Of a stretch of DNA of 64,000 nucleotides, positions 36,796 to 44,560 are shown piece after piece. A model generated the notes under the pieces. That model saw nothing but the letters and a program-made list of their open reading frames with translations. It was not told where the DNA came from and searched no databases. Position 1 is the first letter of the stretch; every line of letters starts with the position of its first letter. A program made the position numbers and the translations under genes. This stretch comes from Nocardia sienata NBRC 100364 (GTDB lineage: Bacteria > Actinomycetota > Actinomycetes > Mycobacteriales > Mycobacteriaceae): contig NZ_BDBX01000027.1 of assembly GCF_001613205.1 (NCBI RefSeq), positions 19,045 to 83,044 of the forward strand, read 5' to 3'.

Positions 36796-37119
36796 TCACT
36801 TACCTGCCTTCTCGGCACCCGCGGTGGGCTTCTTGCCTTTGAACATGCCCAGCATCCGGTCGGTGACCACGAAACCGCCGATCACGTTGAGCGTTCCGAA
36901 CACCACGGCTACGAACAGGATGACCTGCACCCCGAGCGACGGGTCCTCCATCCGCCCGAGGGTGACCAGCGCGCCCAGCACCACGATGCCGTGGATGGCG
37001 TTGGTACCCGACATCAGCGGCGTGTGCAGGGTATTGGGGACCTTGGAGATCACCGCGAAACCCACGAAACCGGACAGCACCAGAATCGCGATATTCGCCA
37101 GCAGTTCGGTGTACATCAC
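36796..37119 (-). CDS. pntAb: NAD(P) transhydrogenase subunit alpha, membrane part
   Basis: A 107-aa protein with three to four membrane helices (NIAILVLSGFVGFAVISKVP; HGIVVLGALVTLG; VILFVAVVFGTLNVIGGFVV). It is the membrane domain that is fused to PntA in enteric bacteria and separate in actinobacteria. The ATG overlaps the pntAa stop as ATGA. Confidence 0.94.
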   Translation of the reverse strand: MMYTELLANIAILVLSGFVGFAVISKVPNTLHTPLMSGTNAIHGIVVLGALVTLGRMEDPSLGVQVILFVAVVFGTLNVIGGFVVTDRMLGMFKGKKPTAGAEKAGK

Positions 37120-38249
37120 TGCGCCTTCGTCGTCGGTTCGGCGTCACGGGTGACGCAGGAATCGGCCAGTACCTGATCGGAGAAATCGGGTTTCAGTTCG
37201 CCCTCGGCGAGCATCAGTTCCAGCAGCGCGGCGATGTTCTTCGAGTACAGCTCACTGGCGTGCTCGGGCATCGTGGCGGGCAGGTTCAGCGGCGAGCAGA
37301 TCGTCACCTCGTGCTTCACCACGGTCTGCCCTGGTTCGGTGAGTTCGCAGTTGCCGCCGGTCTCCCCGGCGAGATCCACGATGACGCTGCCCGGTTTCAT
37401 ACCGGCCACCGCGCCCGCGGTCACCAGCCGCGGCGCCGGACGACCGGGTACGAGCGCGGTGGTGATCACCACGTCGAAACCCTTGATGGCGTCCTCGAGC
37501 GCCTGCTGCTGTCTGTCCTTCTCCTCGTCGGTGAGTTCGCGGGCGTAGCCGCCCTCACCGGCGGCGTCGATCCCGAGATCGAGCCACTGGGCGCCGACCG
37601 AACGCACCTGGTCGGCGACCTCGGGGCGCACGTCGTAGCCGGTGGTCCGGCCGCCCAGGCGCTTCGCGGTGGCCAGCGCCTGCAGGCCGGCCACACCGAC
37701 GCCGAGCACCAGTACGGTCGCCGGTTTCACGGTGCCGGCGGCGGTGGTGAGCATCGGGAAGAAGCGGGTCGATTCCGAGGCCGCCAGCAGTACCGCTTTG
37801 TACCCGGCGACATTGGCCTGCGAGGAGAGCGCGTCCATCACCTGGGCGCGCGAGATCCGCGGAATGGCCTCCACCGCGAAGGCCTGCACTCCGGCCTTCT
37901 TCAGCGCGTCGATCTGGTTGTCGGCGTTGCGGGGGGCGAGGAATCCGATGAGCGTCTGCCCCGAGGACAGTTTGCCCACCTCGGCACCGCTGGGCGGGGC
38001 CACCTTGACGACCACGTCGGCCGACCAGGGGTCACCGATCTTCGCGCCGGCTTCGGTGTATGCGGTATCGGGAATGAGCGCGCCCGCTCCGGCTCCGGCC
38101 TCGACCACGACCTCCACGCCCTGCTTCACCAGCGTGGGAATGATCTTCGGAACCAAGGCGACCCGCCGCTCGCCCGCGGCGGATTCGCGAACGACACCGA
38201 CACGCGCCCCGCGCGGCGACGAATCGCTCACGGCCTGCGTTGTCTCCAC
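37116..38249 (-). CDS. pntAa: NAD(P) transhydrogenase subunit alpha, NAD-binding part
   Basis: A 377-aa cytosolic protein related to alanine dehydrogenase. It has the N-terminal RVALVPKIIPTLVKQG motif and the NAD-binding ATVLVLGVGVAGLQALATAKRLG. The mobile loop YARELTDEEK that contacts domain III is also present. It is the first gene of pntAa-pntAb-pntB. A strong hairpin lies 44-73 bases before the ATG at 38249. Confidence 0.95.
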   Translation of the reverse strand: METTQAVSDSSPRGARVGVVRESAAGERRVALVPKIIPTLVKQGVEVVVEAGAGAGALIPDTAYTEAGAKIGDPWSADVVVKVAPPSGAEVGKLSSGQTLIGFLAPRNADNQIDALKKAGVQAFAVEAIPRISRAQVMDALSSQANVAGYKAVLLAASESTRFFPMLTTAAGTVKPATVLVLGVGVAGLQALATAKRLGGRTTGYDVRPEVADQVRSVGAQWLDLGIDAAGEGGYARELTDEEKDRQQQALEDAIKGFDVVITTALVPGRPAPRLVTAGAVAGMKPGSVIVDLAGETGGNCELTEPGQTVVKHEVTICSPLNLPATMPEHASELYSKNIAALLELMLAEGELKPDFSDQVLADSCVTRDAEPTTKAQ

Positions 38250-38293
38250 TGTGCTTCCCTCTCCTGCTGTTTCGGCCGCCGATCAACGGCGCC

Positions 38294-38323
38294 GGGCGGA
38301 GGTGTCCTGGGACACCACCGCCC
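38294..38323 (-). promoter_or_regulatory. Hairpin/palindrome in the pntAa leader region
   Basis: A 14-base stem with one mismatch (38294-38307 with 38310-38323). Its core GGTGTCC-TG-GGACACC is a perfect palindrome with a 2-base centre. The position suits an operator or a leader hairpin of the transhydrogenase genes. Confidence 0.5.
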
Positions 38324-38512
38324 GAAATCCTGGCAACCGTACATCGGCCGCAGTGAGATTAGCTGAGATGCCCGTCACATTCCGTGTAGACAACCGTATG
38401 TCTTCACATCGGTAAAGCCTGATAGCGGGATATTTCCGCCGAAGCATGCTCAACAGTTTGAAAAGTTTGCCAAGTCGACGCCCACTCCGGGACCCGCGGC
38501 GCCCTTACGCCG

Positions 38513-38518
38513 TAGAGT
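38513..38518 (+). promoter_or_regulatory. -10 box of the HIT gene, probably leaderless
   Basis: TAGAGT ends 7 bases before GTG 38526. There is no room for a ribosome site, so a leaderless transcript is likely and supports this start. Confidence 0.5.
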
Positions 38519-38525
38519 GCGCCGT

Positions 38526-38981
38526 GTGAACGACTGCGTTTTCTGCGGGATCGTGGCCGGTACCGCACCGGCCCATCGGGTGTACGAGGACGATACGGTG
38601 ACCGCGTTCCTGGATATCCGGCCGATCACCCGCGGGCACACGCTGGTGATCCCGAAGCGTCATGCCACCGATCTATCCGAACTCGATGCCGAGACCGGAG
38701 TGGATATGTTCCGGGTCGGCCATCGCGTCGCCCGGGCGGTACAGGGGCCCGGGTTCGCCGCCGACGGCGCGAATCTGCTGATCAACGATGGCAAGGCCGC
38801 GTTTCAGACGGTCGCGCACGTCCATCTGCATGTGATCCCCCGCAGCCACGGCGACAAGTTCCGGTTCGCGACCGGACTCGTGCTGCGCCGCTCGCACGAG
38901 CCCGACCGCGTCGCCGCCGCCCTCCGCGCGGACCTGGCCGCCCTGGACGCGCGGCCCGGATCCGACGGAGACCCGGTCTGA
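38526..38981 (+). CDS. HIT-family nucleotide hydrolase
   Basis: A 151-aa histidine-triad protein. The catalytic motif is HVHLHVIPR; the N-terminal CVFCGIVAG carries a zinc-type CxxC. HIT proteins hydrolyse AMP-linked substrates such as adenosine phosphoramidates or diadenosine polyphosphates. The start is GTG 38526, just downstream of a -10 box. Confidence 0.9.
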   Translation: MNDCVFCGIVAGTAPAHRVYEDDTVTAFLDIRPITRGHTLVIPKRHATDLSELDAETGVDMFRVGHRVARAVQGPGFAADGANLLINDGKAAFQTVAHVHLHVIPRSHGDKFRFATGLVLRRSHEPDRVAAALRADLAALDARPGSDGDPV

Positions 38982-39084
38982 TTCCGGGCGAGTCCGCAAG
39001 AATTTCGATCAGCCGGCCAAGGCACTGCCGGCGATGCGATCCCTCCGCCGCGGATCGCATGTACCGGCTTCGAAGGAGAACCGA

Positions 39085-39921
39085 ATGACCGACACACTCG
39101 ACCGTCCCGAACTCACCGCGCATTTGTCCGACCAGTTCGACGCCCTCGCCGAACTGGTCGCCGACCTCGACGAGGAACAGTGGCGGACGCCCTCGCCGCT
39201 GCCGGGGTGGACCGTGTTCGATGTGCTGAGCCATGTGATCGGCACCGAGTCGCTGCTGCTCGGGGACAAGCCGCCGGCGCGTGATCCACAGGCGCCCGAT
39301 ATCGATGTGAAGACCCTCCCGCACGTACGGAACGAGATCGGCGCCCTCAACGAGGTCTGGGTGCAGCGGCTGCGCCCCCGCCCGGGTGCCGAACTGCTCG
39401 GCCTGTACCGCGAAGTGATCAGCCGCCGCCGGGCCGCGCTCGCCGCCATGGACGATGCGGCGTGGTCGGCGCCGTCACCGTCACCGATCGGCGAGGTGCC
39501 CTACGCGCGGTTCATGCGGGTGCGGTTGTTCGACTGCTGGATGCACGAACTCGATATCGCCGACGCGCTGGGCAAACGGGTCGACGAGGGCGGTCCACGG
39601 GGTGAACTCGCCTTCGCCGAATTCGCGCAGTCGCTGCCCCGGGTGATCGCGAAACGCGGTAAGGCGCCGGCCGGTTCACTCATCACCCTGGCACTCACCG
39701 GTCCGCTCGCGCGGACCCTGCACATCGAGGTCGGCGATCGGGCCCGCTATGTGGACACACCCGCCTCCGAACCCACCGTGACACTGGAACTGGACTCCGG
39801 TCTGCTGGTTCGGCTCGGTGGCGGCCGGGTGGACGCCGACTCGGCACTGGACCGGATCACCTTCCACGGGGACGCGGATCTGGGCCGGCAGGTGGTCCGG
39901 AATCTGGCGTTCACCATCTGA
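39085..39921 (+). CDS. Mycothiol-dependent maleylpyruvate-isomerase-family (DinB-like) protein
   Basis: A 278-aa protein. The N-terminal DinB-like four-helix domain has LPGWTVFDVLSHVIGTESLL, whose histidine is a metal ligand, and a later LFDCWMHELDIADALGK with two more histidine/aspartate ligands. The C-terminal part resembles the MDMPI/SCP2-like domain. Members use mycothiol, an actinobacterial thiol, as cofactor or substrate. GAAGGAGAA precedes the ATG. It is followed at once by the peptidase gene. Confidence 0.82.
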   Translation: MTDTLDRPELTAHLSDQFDALAELVADLDEEQWRTPSPLPGWTVFDVLSHVIGTESLLLGDKPPARDPQAPDIDVKTLPHVRNEIGALNEVWVQRLRPRPGAELLGLYREVISRRRAALAAMDDAAWSAPSPSPIGEVPYARFMRVRLFDCWMHELDIADALGKRVDEGGPRGELAFAEFAQSLPRVIAKRGKAPAGSLITLALTGPLARTLHIEVGDRARYVDTPASEPTVTLELDSGLLVRLGGGRVDADSALDRITFHGDADLGRQVVRNLAFTI

Positions 39922-39922
39922 G

Positions 39923-40564
39923 ATGCGGCTGTTCCTGGCGAGCTACCGGTTCGGCGCTCATTACGACCTCTTCGCCGCGCTGGCCGGGGAGCCGGGCCCG
40001 ATCGCGGTGATCGCCAATGCCTTCGACTCCTGGCCCCGGGGCCGTGCCGCCGCGCTGACCAGCGAACTGGCCCCATTGCGCGCACTCGGCTTCCGGCCCG
40101 AGGAGGTCGATCTGCGCGAATACGCCGGGCGCCCGGAGGAGTTGCGCCGGCGGCTGGCGCGGTTCCCCGTCCTCTGGGTCCGCGGGGGCAACACCTTCGT
40201 CCTGCGCGCCCAGTTCGCACGCAGCGGTGCGGACCTGGTGATCCCGGAAATGCTGGCGGCGGATTCGGTCGTCTACGCGGGTTACAGCGCGGGCGCCTGT
40301 GTACTGAGCCCGGACCTGCACGGTCTGGAGACCGCCGACGACCCCGCCGAGGTACGGCCGACCTGTGGTATCGACCCGATCTGGACGGGGCTCGGCGTGA
40401 TAGATCGTCCGATAGTGCCGCATCTGGACTCTCCCACCGATCCCGAACGGACGGGCAATGCCCTCGCCGACCGCCTCCGGGCGGCCGGCACCCCGCACTG
40501 GGCGCTCACCGATGCCGATGTCGTGGTCCGCGACGGGGACGAAACCCGGGTGTACACGGGTTGA
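39923..40564 (+). CDS. Peptidase E-like (S51) / class I amidotransferase-like protein
   Basis: A 213-aa protein with the S51 serine-nucleophile elbow VVYAGYSAGACVLSP, preceded by VRGGNTFVLRAQF. The family cleaves aspartyl dipeptides. The ATG lies 1 base after the stop of the preceding gene, so the two are probably co-translated; the frame's upstream extension is inside that gene and is ignored. Confidence 0.85.
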   Translation: MRLFLASYRFGAHYDLFAALAGEPGPIAVIANAFDSWPRGRAAALTSELAPLRALGFRPEEVDLREYAGRPEELRRRLARFPVLWVRGGNTFVLRAQFARSGADLVIPEMLAADSVVYAGYSAGACVLSPDLHGLETADDPAEVRPTCGIDPIWTGLGVIDRPIVPHLDSPTDPERTGNALADRLRAAGTPHWALTDADVVVRDGDETRVYTG

Positions 40565-40571
40565 CCGGCGG

Positions 40572-41045
40572 TCAGCGGCGCCGGAAGACCACCCAGCGCA
40601 TGGCCGAGTACATGTACACCGCCTCGCACGCCCCGGCCAGCACCCGCGACAGGTGGTACTGCACGCCCAGTGCGGCCAGCCCGGCGCCGACGCCCAAGAT
40701 GAAGGCGAGGTAGTTGAACACCACGACGACCGTGTAGAACACCGCCTGCCGTCCCGCCGGCGCGTGGGAGCGGAAGTTCAGCCGCCGGTTGAGATAGAAC
40801 GCCAGCGCGAACGCACAGACGTAGCCGACCGAGACCGACAACCATCCCGGTAACCCGAGTCCGCTGCGCATCCCGGTGAGGATCAGCAGGTCGACCCCGA
40901 AGGTGAAACCGTTGATCAGCGCGAAACCGAGGAAGGTGGGGGCGACGCAGCGGTCCAGGCCCCACGGCAGGCGCGCGACCACCGCCCGGCACCAGCGGGC
41001 GAAGCGGATCTCCCACATATCGGCGTTCGTCGCGAGGTCCTGCAC
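40572..41045 (-). CDS. GtrA-family small membrane protein
   Basis: A 157-aa protein with four membrane helices (FLGFALINGFTFGVDLLILTG; VSVGYVCAFALAFYLNRRLN; AVFYTVVVVFNYLAFILGVG; last about 125-145). GtrA proteins help move polyprenyl-linked sugars across the membrane or assist cell-wall polysaccharide synthesis. GTG 41045 is chosen because GGGAGG lies about 9 bases upstream. A second, longer GtrA protein is encoded near 61 kb. Confidence 0.85.
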   Translation of the reverse strand: MQDLATNADMWEIRFARWCRAVVARLPWGLDRCVAPTFLGFALINGFTFGVDLLILTGMRSGLGLPGWLSVSVGYVCAFALAFYLNRRLNFRSHAPAGRQAVFYTVVVVFNYLAFILGVGAGLAALGVQYHLSRVLAGACEAVYMYSAMRWVVFRRR

Positions 41046-41153
41046 GCCGCCAGCCTCCCAGGACCAGGTGTCCGGCAGGTGTGCGCACGGCAAACGTGCA
41101 GTCCGGACACGGTTTTCCGGATGGATGCCGCAATCCGGCCCCACTGCACCGAG

Positions 41154-41168
41154 TTGCTATTGCAGCAA
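41154..41168. promoter_or_regulatory. Small palindrome between GtrA and reductase genes
   Basis: TTGCT-ATTGC-AGCAA: 5-bp arms around 5 bases in the divergent gap. A possible operator, but short. Confidence 0.25.
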
Positions 41169-41225
41169 AATTGTTTGCCAATCAATCCGAAGGTGCGGAT
41201 AGTCGGCGCCGAGGAGGTGGTCACG

Positions 41226-42245
41226 GTGACCGATGAATTGGGCAACGACTACGACGTGGTGGTGGCAGGCGGCGGGGCGGCCGGACTGAACGGGGCGCTC
41301 ATGCTGGCCCGGTCGCGGCGCAGCGTGGTGGTGATCGACGCGGGACATCCGCGCAACGCTCCCGCCGAAGGTGTGCACGGACTGCTGGCGCGCGACGGTA
41401 TGCCGCCGGCCGAACTACTCGCGACCGGCCGCGCCGAAGTCCGCCGCTACGGCGGCCGGGTGGTGTCCGGGGAGATCACCGGCGCGGTCCGCGACGGTGA
41501 CCGTTTCACGATCACGCTCGCCGACGGCCGAGCGGTCCGGGCGCGGCGGCTGCTGGTGACCACGGGGTTGACCGACGAACTGCCCGCAATCCCGGGCCTG
41601 CGGGAACGCTGGGGTCGCGATGTACTGCACTGCCCGTACTGCCACGGCTGGGAGGTGCGCGACCGGGCGATCGCCGTGCTGAGCCGCGGGCCGATCTCCG
41701 TGCACCAGGTTCAGTTGTTCCGCCAGCTCAGCGACGATGTCGTCTACTTCACCCACGATCAGCCCGACCCCACACCGGAAGTGGCGCAGCGGCTCGCCGC
41801 GCGCGGGGTCCGCGTAGTGCCGGGCGAGGTGGCCGGAATCGAGATCACCGACGACCGGATCACCGGCATCCGGCTCGCCGACGGCACCGTCGTCGCCCGG
41901 GAGGTCGTCGCCGTGGGTACGCGGATGGTCGCCCGCTCCGGATTCCTGGCCGGCCTGGGTCTGGCGGACACCGAGCATCCGGCCGGATTCGGCCGGTACA
42001 TCCCGTGCGATACCACCGGCCGCACCGAGGTACCGGGGGTCTGGGCCGCCGGGAACGTCACCGATCTGTCCGCACAGGTGGGCGCGGCCTCCGCGGCCGG
42101 CGCGATGGCCGGTGCGCAGATCAATGCCGATCTGGTGGAGGAGGAATTCGATACCGCGGTCGCCGCCGCGCGCGACGGTTTCGCGGGAGCCGCGGAGGCC
42201 GAGCTCGCGCAGTCGGTGAACGGCGCCCGCGGCCACGGACTGTGA
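41226..42245 (+). CDS. Thioredoxin-reductase-like NAD(P)/FAD oxidoreductase
   Basis: A 339-aa flavoprotein. The FAD motif is VVVAGGGAAGLNGALMLARS. A CxxC (HCPYCHGWEVRD) takes the place of the redox-active CATC of thioredoxin reductase, and the C-terminal FAD site is GVWAAGNVTDLSAQVG. Such proteins are often called thioredoxin-reductase-like; the partner is unknown and no thioredoxin gene is nearby. The NAD(P)-binding segment around AIAVLSRG lacks the full GxGxxA motif. GAGGAGG eight bases upstream decides for GTG 41226. Confidence 0.87.
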   Translation: MTDELGNDYDVVVAGGGAAGLNGALMLARSRRSVVVIDAGHPRNAPAEGVHGLLARDGMPPAELLATGRAEVRRYGGRVVSGEITGAVRDGDRFTITLADGRAVRARRLLVTTGLTDELPAIPGLRERWGRDVLHCPYCHGWEVRDRAIAVLSRGPISVHQVQLFRQLSDDVVYFTHDQPDPTPEVAQRLAARGVRVVPGEVAGIEITDDRITGIRLADGTVVAREVVAVGTRMVARSGFLAGLGLADTEHPAGFGRYIPCDTTGRTEVPGVWAAGNVTDLSAQVGAASAAGAMAGAQINADLVEEEFDTAVAAARDGFAGAAEAELAQSVNGARGHGL

Positions 42246-42248
42246 TCG

Positions 42249-42276
42249 CCGGGGTCCCGTCTGCCCGGACGGGACC
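42249..42276 (+). terminator. Terminator hairpin after the reductase gene
   Basis: Perfect 11-bp stem (42249-42259 with 42266-42276) and a 6-base loop, starting 3 bases after the stop. Confidence 0.65.
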
Positions 42277-42308
42277 CCATCCGGGCCGCGAGCGGTTAGC
42301 GTTGGGGC

Positions 42309-43667
42309 GTGGACCTGCGTGAACTTATCGATCTCCTACCCGCCGGCACGGTGCTCACCGATGCAGATGTCCTCGCCGGATACCGGCAGGACTGGGCGAA
42401 GGACCCGGCGGCGGGAACCCCGCTTGCCGTGGTCCGCGCCACCGCAACCGCCGATGTGTGCGCGACGCTGCGCTGGGCCGACGAGCACCGGATCCCGGTG
42501 GTCCCGCGCGGCGCCGGTTCCGGTCTGTCCGGCGGGGCCACCGCGGTGGACGGGGGCATCGTGCTGAGCACCGAGCGGATGCGCGAAATCGCCATCGACC
42601 CGGTCACCCGGACAGCAGTCGTCGGCCCCGGATTGCTCAACGCCGAGGTCAAGCGGGCGGTCGCCGAACACGGGCTGTGGTATCCCCCCGACCCCTCGTC
42701 GTTCGAGATGTGCTCGATCGGCGGTAACGCCGCCACCAACGCAGGTGGTCTGTGCTGTGTGAAATACGGCGTGACCACCGACTACGTCCTGGGTATGGAG
42801 GTCGTGCTCGCCGACGGCACCGCGGTCCGGCTGGGCGGTCCGCGGCTGAAGGATTCGGCCGGGCTGTCGCTGACCAAGATGTTCGTCGGCAGCGAGGGCA
42901 CTCTCGGCGTCATCACCGAACTCACCCTGCGGCTGCTGCCCGCTCAGCCGGTGCAGAGCACCGTGGTCGCCTCCTTCGCCACACTCACCGCGGCCACCGA
43001 GGCGATCCTCGCCGTCACCGGCGCACTGCGCCCGGCCATGCTGGAGTTCATGGACTCCGTCGCCATCAACGCGGTGGAGGACGAGCTGCGCATGGGCCTG
43101 GACCGCGACGCCGCCGCCCTGCTGGTGGCCCGCTCCGACGCACCCGGCGACCACGCCGCGCAGGAGGCCCGGATCATGCTCGAGGCCTGCCGGGCCGCCG
43201 GGGCCACCGAGGCGTTCCACACCGCCGACCCGGAGGAGGGCGAAGCGTTCACCGCCGCCCGCCGTTATGCGATCCCCGCGGTCGAACGGCTCGGCCCGCT
43301 ACTGCTCGAGGATGTCGGGGTACCACTGCCCCGGCTCGGCGATCTGGTGACCGGTATCTCCGAGATCGCCGGGCGCAACGCCGTCACGGTGTCGGTGATC
43401 GCGCACGCCGGTGACGGCAACACCCATCCGCTGATCGTGCACGATCCGTCCGATCCGGACGAGACCGAACGCGCGCACCGCGCCTTCGGCGAGATCATGG
43501 AATTGGCCATCGCCCTCGGCGGCACCATCACCGGCGAACACGGTGTGGGCCGCCTCAAGAAGGCCTGGCTCCCGGATCAGCTGGGCCCCGAGGTGATGGA
43601 CCTGACCAGGCGGATCAAAACGGCCCTCGACCCACACGGCATCCTCAACCCCGGCGCTGTCCTGTGA
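42309..43667 (+). CDS. FAD-binding oxidoreductase, GlcD/D-lactate dehydrogenase type
   Basis: A 452-aa protein of the vanillyl-alcohol-oxidase FAD family. The FAD-binding PRGAGSGLSGGATAVDGGIVL and GGNAATNAGGLCCVKYGVT segments are present, and the C-terminal cap has HAGDGNTHPLIVHDP and GEHGVGRLKKAWLP, usual in glycolate oxidase GlcD and D-2-hydroxyacid dehydrogenases. It likely oxidises a 2-hydroxyacid to the 2-oxoacid. Start is GTG 42309. The following acetyltransferase gene overlaps its end by GTGA. Confidence 0.87.
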   Translation: MDLRELIDLLPAGTVLTDADVLAGYRQDWAKDPAAGTPLAVVRATATADVCATLRWADEHRIPVVPRGAGSGLSGGATAVDGGIVLSTERMREIAIDPVTRTAVVGPGLLNAEVKRAVAEHGLWYPPDPSSFEMCSIGGNAATNAGGLCCVKYGVTTDYVLGMEVVLADGTAVRLGGPRLKDSAGLSLTKMFVGSEGTLGVITELTLRLLPAQPVQSTVVASFATLTAATEAILAVTGALRPAMLEFMDSVAINAVEDELRMGLDRDAAALLVARSDAPGDHAAQEARIMLEACRAAGATEAFHTADPEEGEAFTAARRYAIPAVERLGPLLLEDVGVPLPRLGDLVTGISEIAGRNAVTVSVIAHAGDGNTHPLIVHDPSDPDETERAHRAFGEIMELAIALGGTITGEHGVGRLKKAWLPDQLGPEVMDLTRRIKTALDPHGILNPGAVL

Positions 43668-43996
43668 ACACCGGAACAAACCGGACCGGGCCCGCCGTTT
43701 CACCGAAGGTGAGTACCGAACTGCGACACAACGCCGACGACACCCGCTTCGAGATCTACCTGGACGGGACCCTCGCGGGCTATGCCGACTACGCGGAAAC
43801 GGAGTCGCCGAAGGTCCGCAACTTCCACCACACCATCACCTTCCCCGAGTTCCGGGGGCGGGGTGTGGCCGCGCAGGTGGTGAAGTACGCACTGGACGAG
43901 ACCCGCGACGCCGGCTTCGCGGTCGCGGCCACCTGCTGGTACGTCGACGATTACATCGGCGCTCATCCGGAATACGCCGACCTGGTGTACCGCTGA
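43664..43996 (+). CDS. Small YjdJ-type GNAT N-acetyltransferase
   Basis: A 110-aa minimal GNAT domain. HHTITFPEFRGRGVAAQVVKY contains the acetyl-CoA-binding R-x-x-G-x-G/A loop; the C-terminus (AATCWYVDDYIGAHPEYADL) is typical of the YjdJ subgroup, which has no known substrate. GTG 43664 overlaps the previous stop; GTG 43709 would give a shorter protein. Confidence 0.82.
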   Translation: MNTGTNRTGPAVSPKVSTELRHNADDTRFEIYLDGTLAGYADYAETESPKVRNFHHTITFPEFRGRGVAAQVVKYALDETRDAGFAVAATCWYVDDYIGAHPEYADLVYR

Positions 43997-44012
43997 GCCC
44001 GGATGCCGGAGA

Positions 44013-44036
44013 CCGCGCCCGGGGTACCGGGCGCGG
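44013..44036. terminator. Hairpin between convergent GNAT and cutA genes
   Basis: Perfect 10-bp stem (44013-44022 with 44027-44036) and a 4-base loop, between two converging stop codons (43996 and 44049), so probably bidirectional. Confidence 0.65.
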
Positions 44037-44048
44037 GTACAGCGGTGG

Positions 44049-44384
44049 TCAGCTCGCGGTCTCGTCCAGGATCCACTGACCGTAGGCGGGGTTCACCCCC
44101 GCCACCGGCACCGCGACGACCTGGGGGACCTCGTCGGGGTGTTCGGAGTTGGCGCGTTCGACGATCGCGGGCACCAGCGAGGCCCTGGTGTGCAGTACGA
44201 CAACGGCCTCGGAGGCGTCCTCCACCGCGCCCTCCCACCGGTAGATCGATCGCACATCCGGGAAGATGTTTCCGCACGCCGCCAACCGATCCGTGACGAG
44301 CCGGTGGGTGAATTCCGCCAGCCATTCTTCGTCGGGTCCGCTGATCGTCACGTCCACAAGATCGGTATCGCTCACGGCGTACAT
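44049..44384 (-). CDS. cutA: CutA-type divalent-cation tolerance protein
   Basis: A 111-aa trimeric CutA1 protein. LAACGNIFPDVRSIYRWEG and the later EVPQVVAVPVAGVNPAYGQW are family signatures. Linked to copper tolerance in E. coli, it has no settled role elsewhere. The start is ATG 44384, only 5 bases from the right end of the IS605-type element. The element has cut the gene off from its own promoter and ribosome site; GGGGAGGA inside the element end, 12 bases upstream, may replace the latter. Confidence 0.88.
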   Translation of the reverse strand: MYAVSDTDLVDVTISGPDEEWLAEFTHRLVTDRLAACGNIFPDVRSIYRWEGAVEDASEAVVVLHTRASLVPAIVERANSEHPDEVPQVVAVPVAGVNPAYGQWILDETAS

Positions 44385-44389
44385 GATCC

Positions 44390-44560
44390 TTGACTTCCTC
44401 CCCACGCCTGAAGGCGGGGGATTCCAACCTCACGGTTGGGTTTTCCTGTTTCAGTGACGGTTGCCTCCTCGCATCAGCTGCGAGGCGGTCTCACACCATC
44501 TCCGCAGGCTGAGACCGCCAGCCCGGCGGCCAGTATGTTCTTCGCGGCGTTCGTGTCCCG
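44390..44560 (-). ncRNA. Predicted omega RNA (TnpB guide-RNA scaffold); 5' end uncertain
   Basis: It covers the 3' end of tnpB and the right end of the element. On the minus strand the hairpins are CCTCGCA/TGCGAGG (44485-44467, with the tnpB stop in its loop), CCAACC/GGTTGG (44439-44424) and CCCCGCC/GGCGTGGGG (44420-44400). In related elements such RNA ends at the element boundary and continues into flanking DNA as the guide. Here the guide would begin at 44389 and read GGATCATGTACGCCGTGAGC, the cutA start region. The 5' limit is a guess. Confidence 0.55.
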
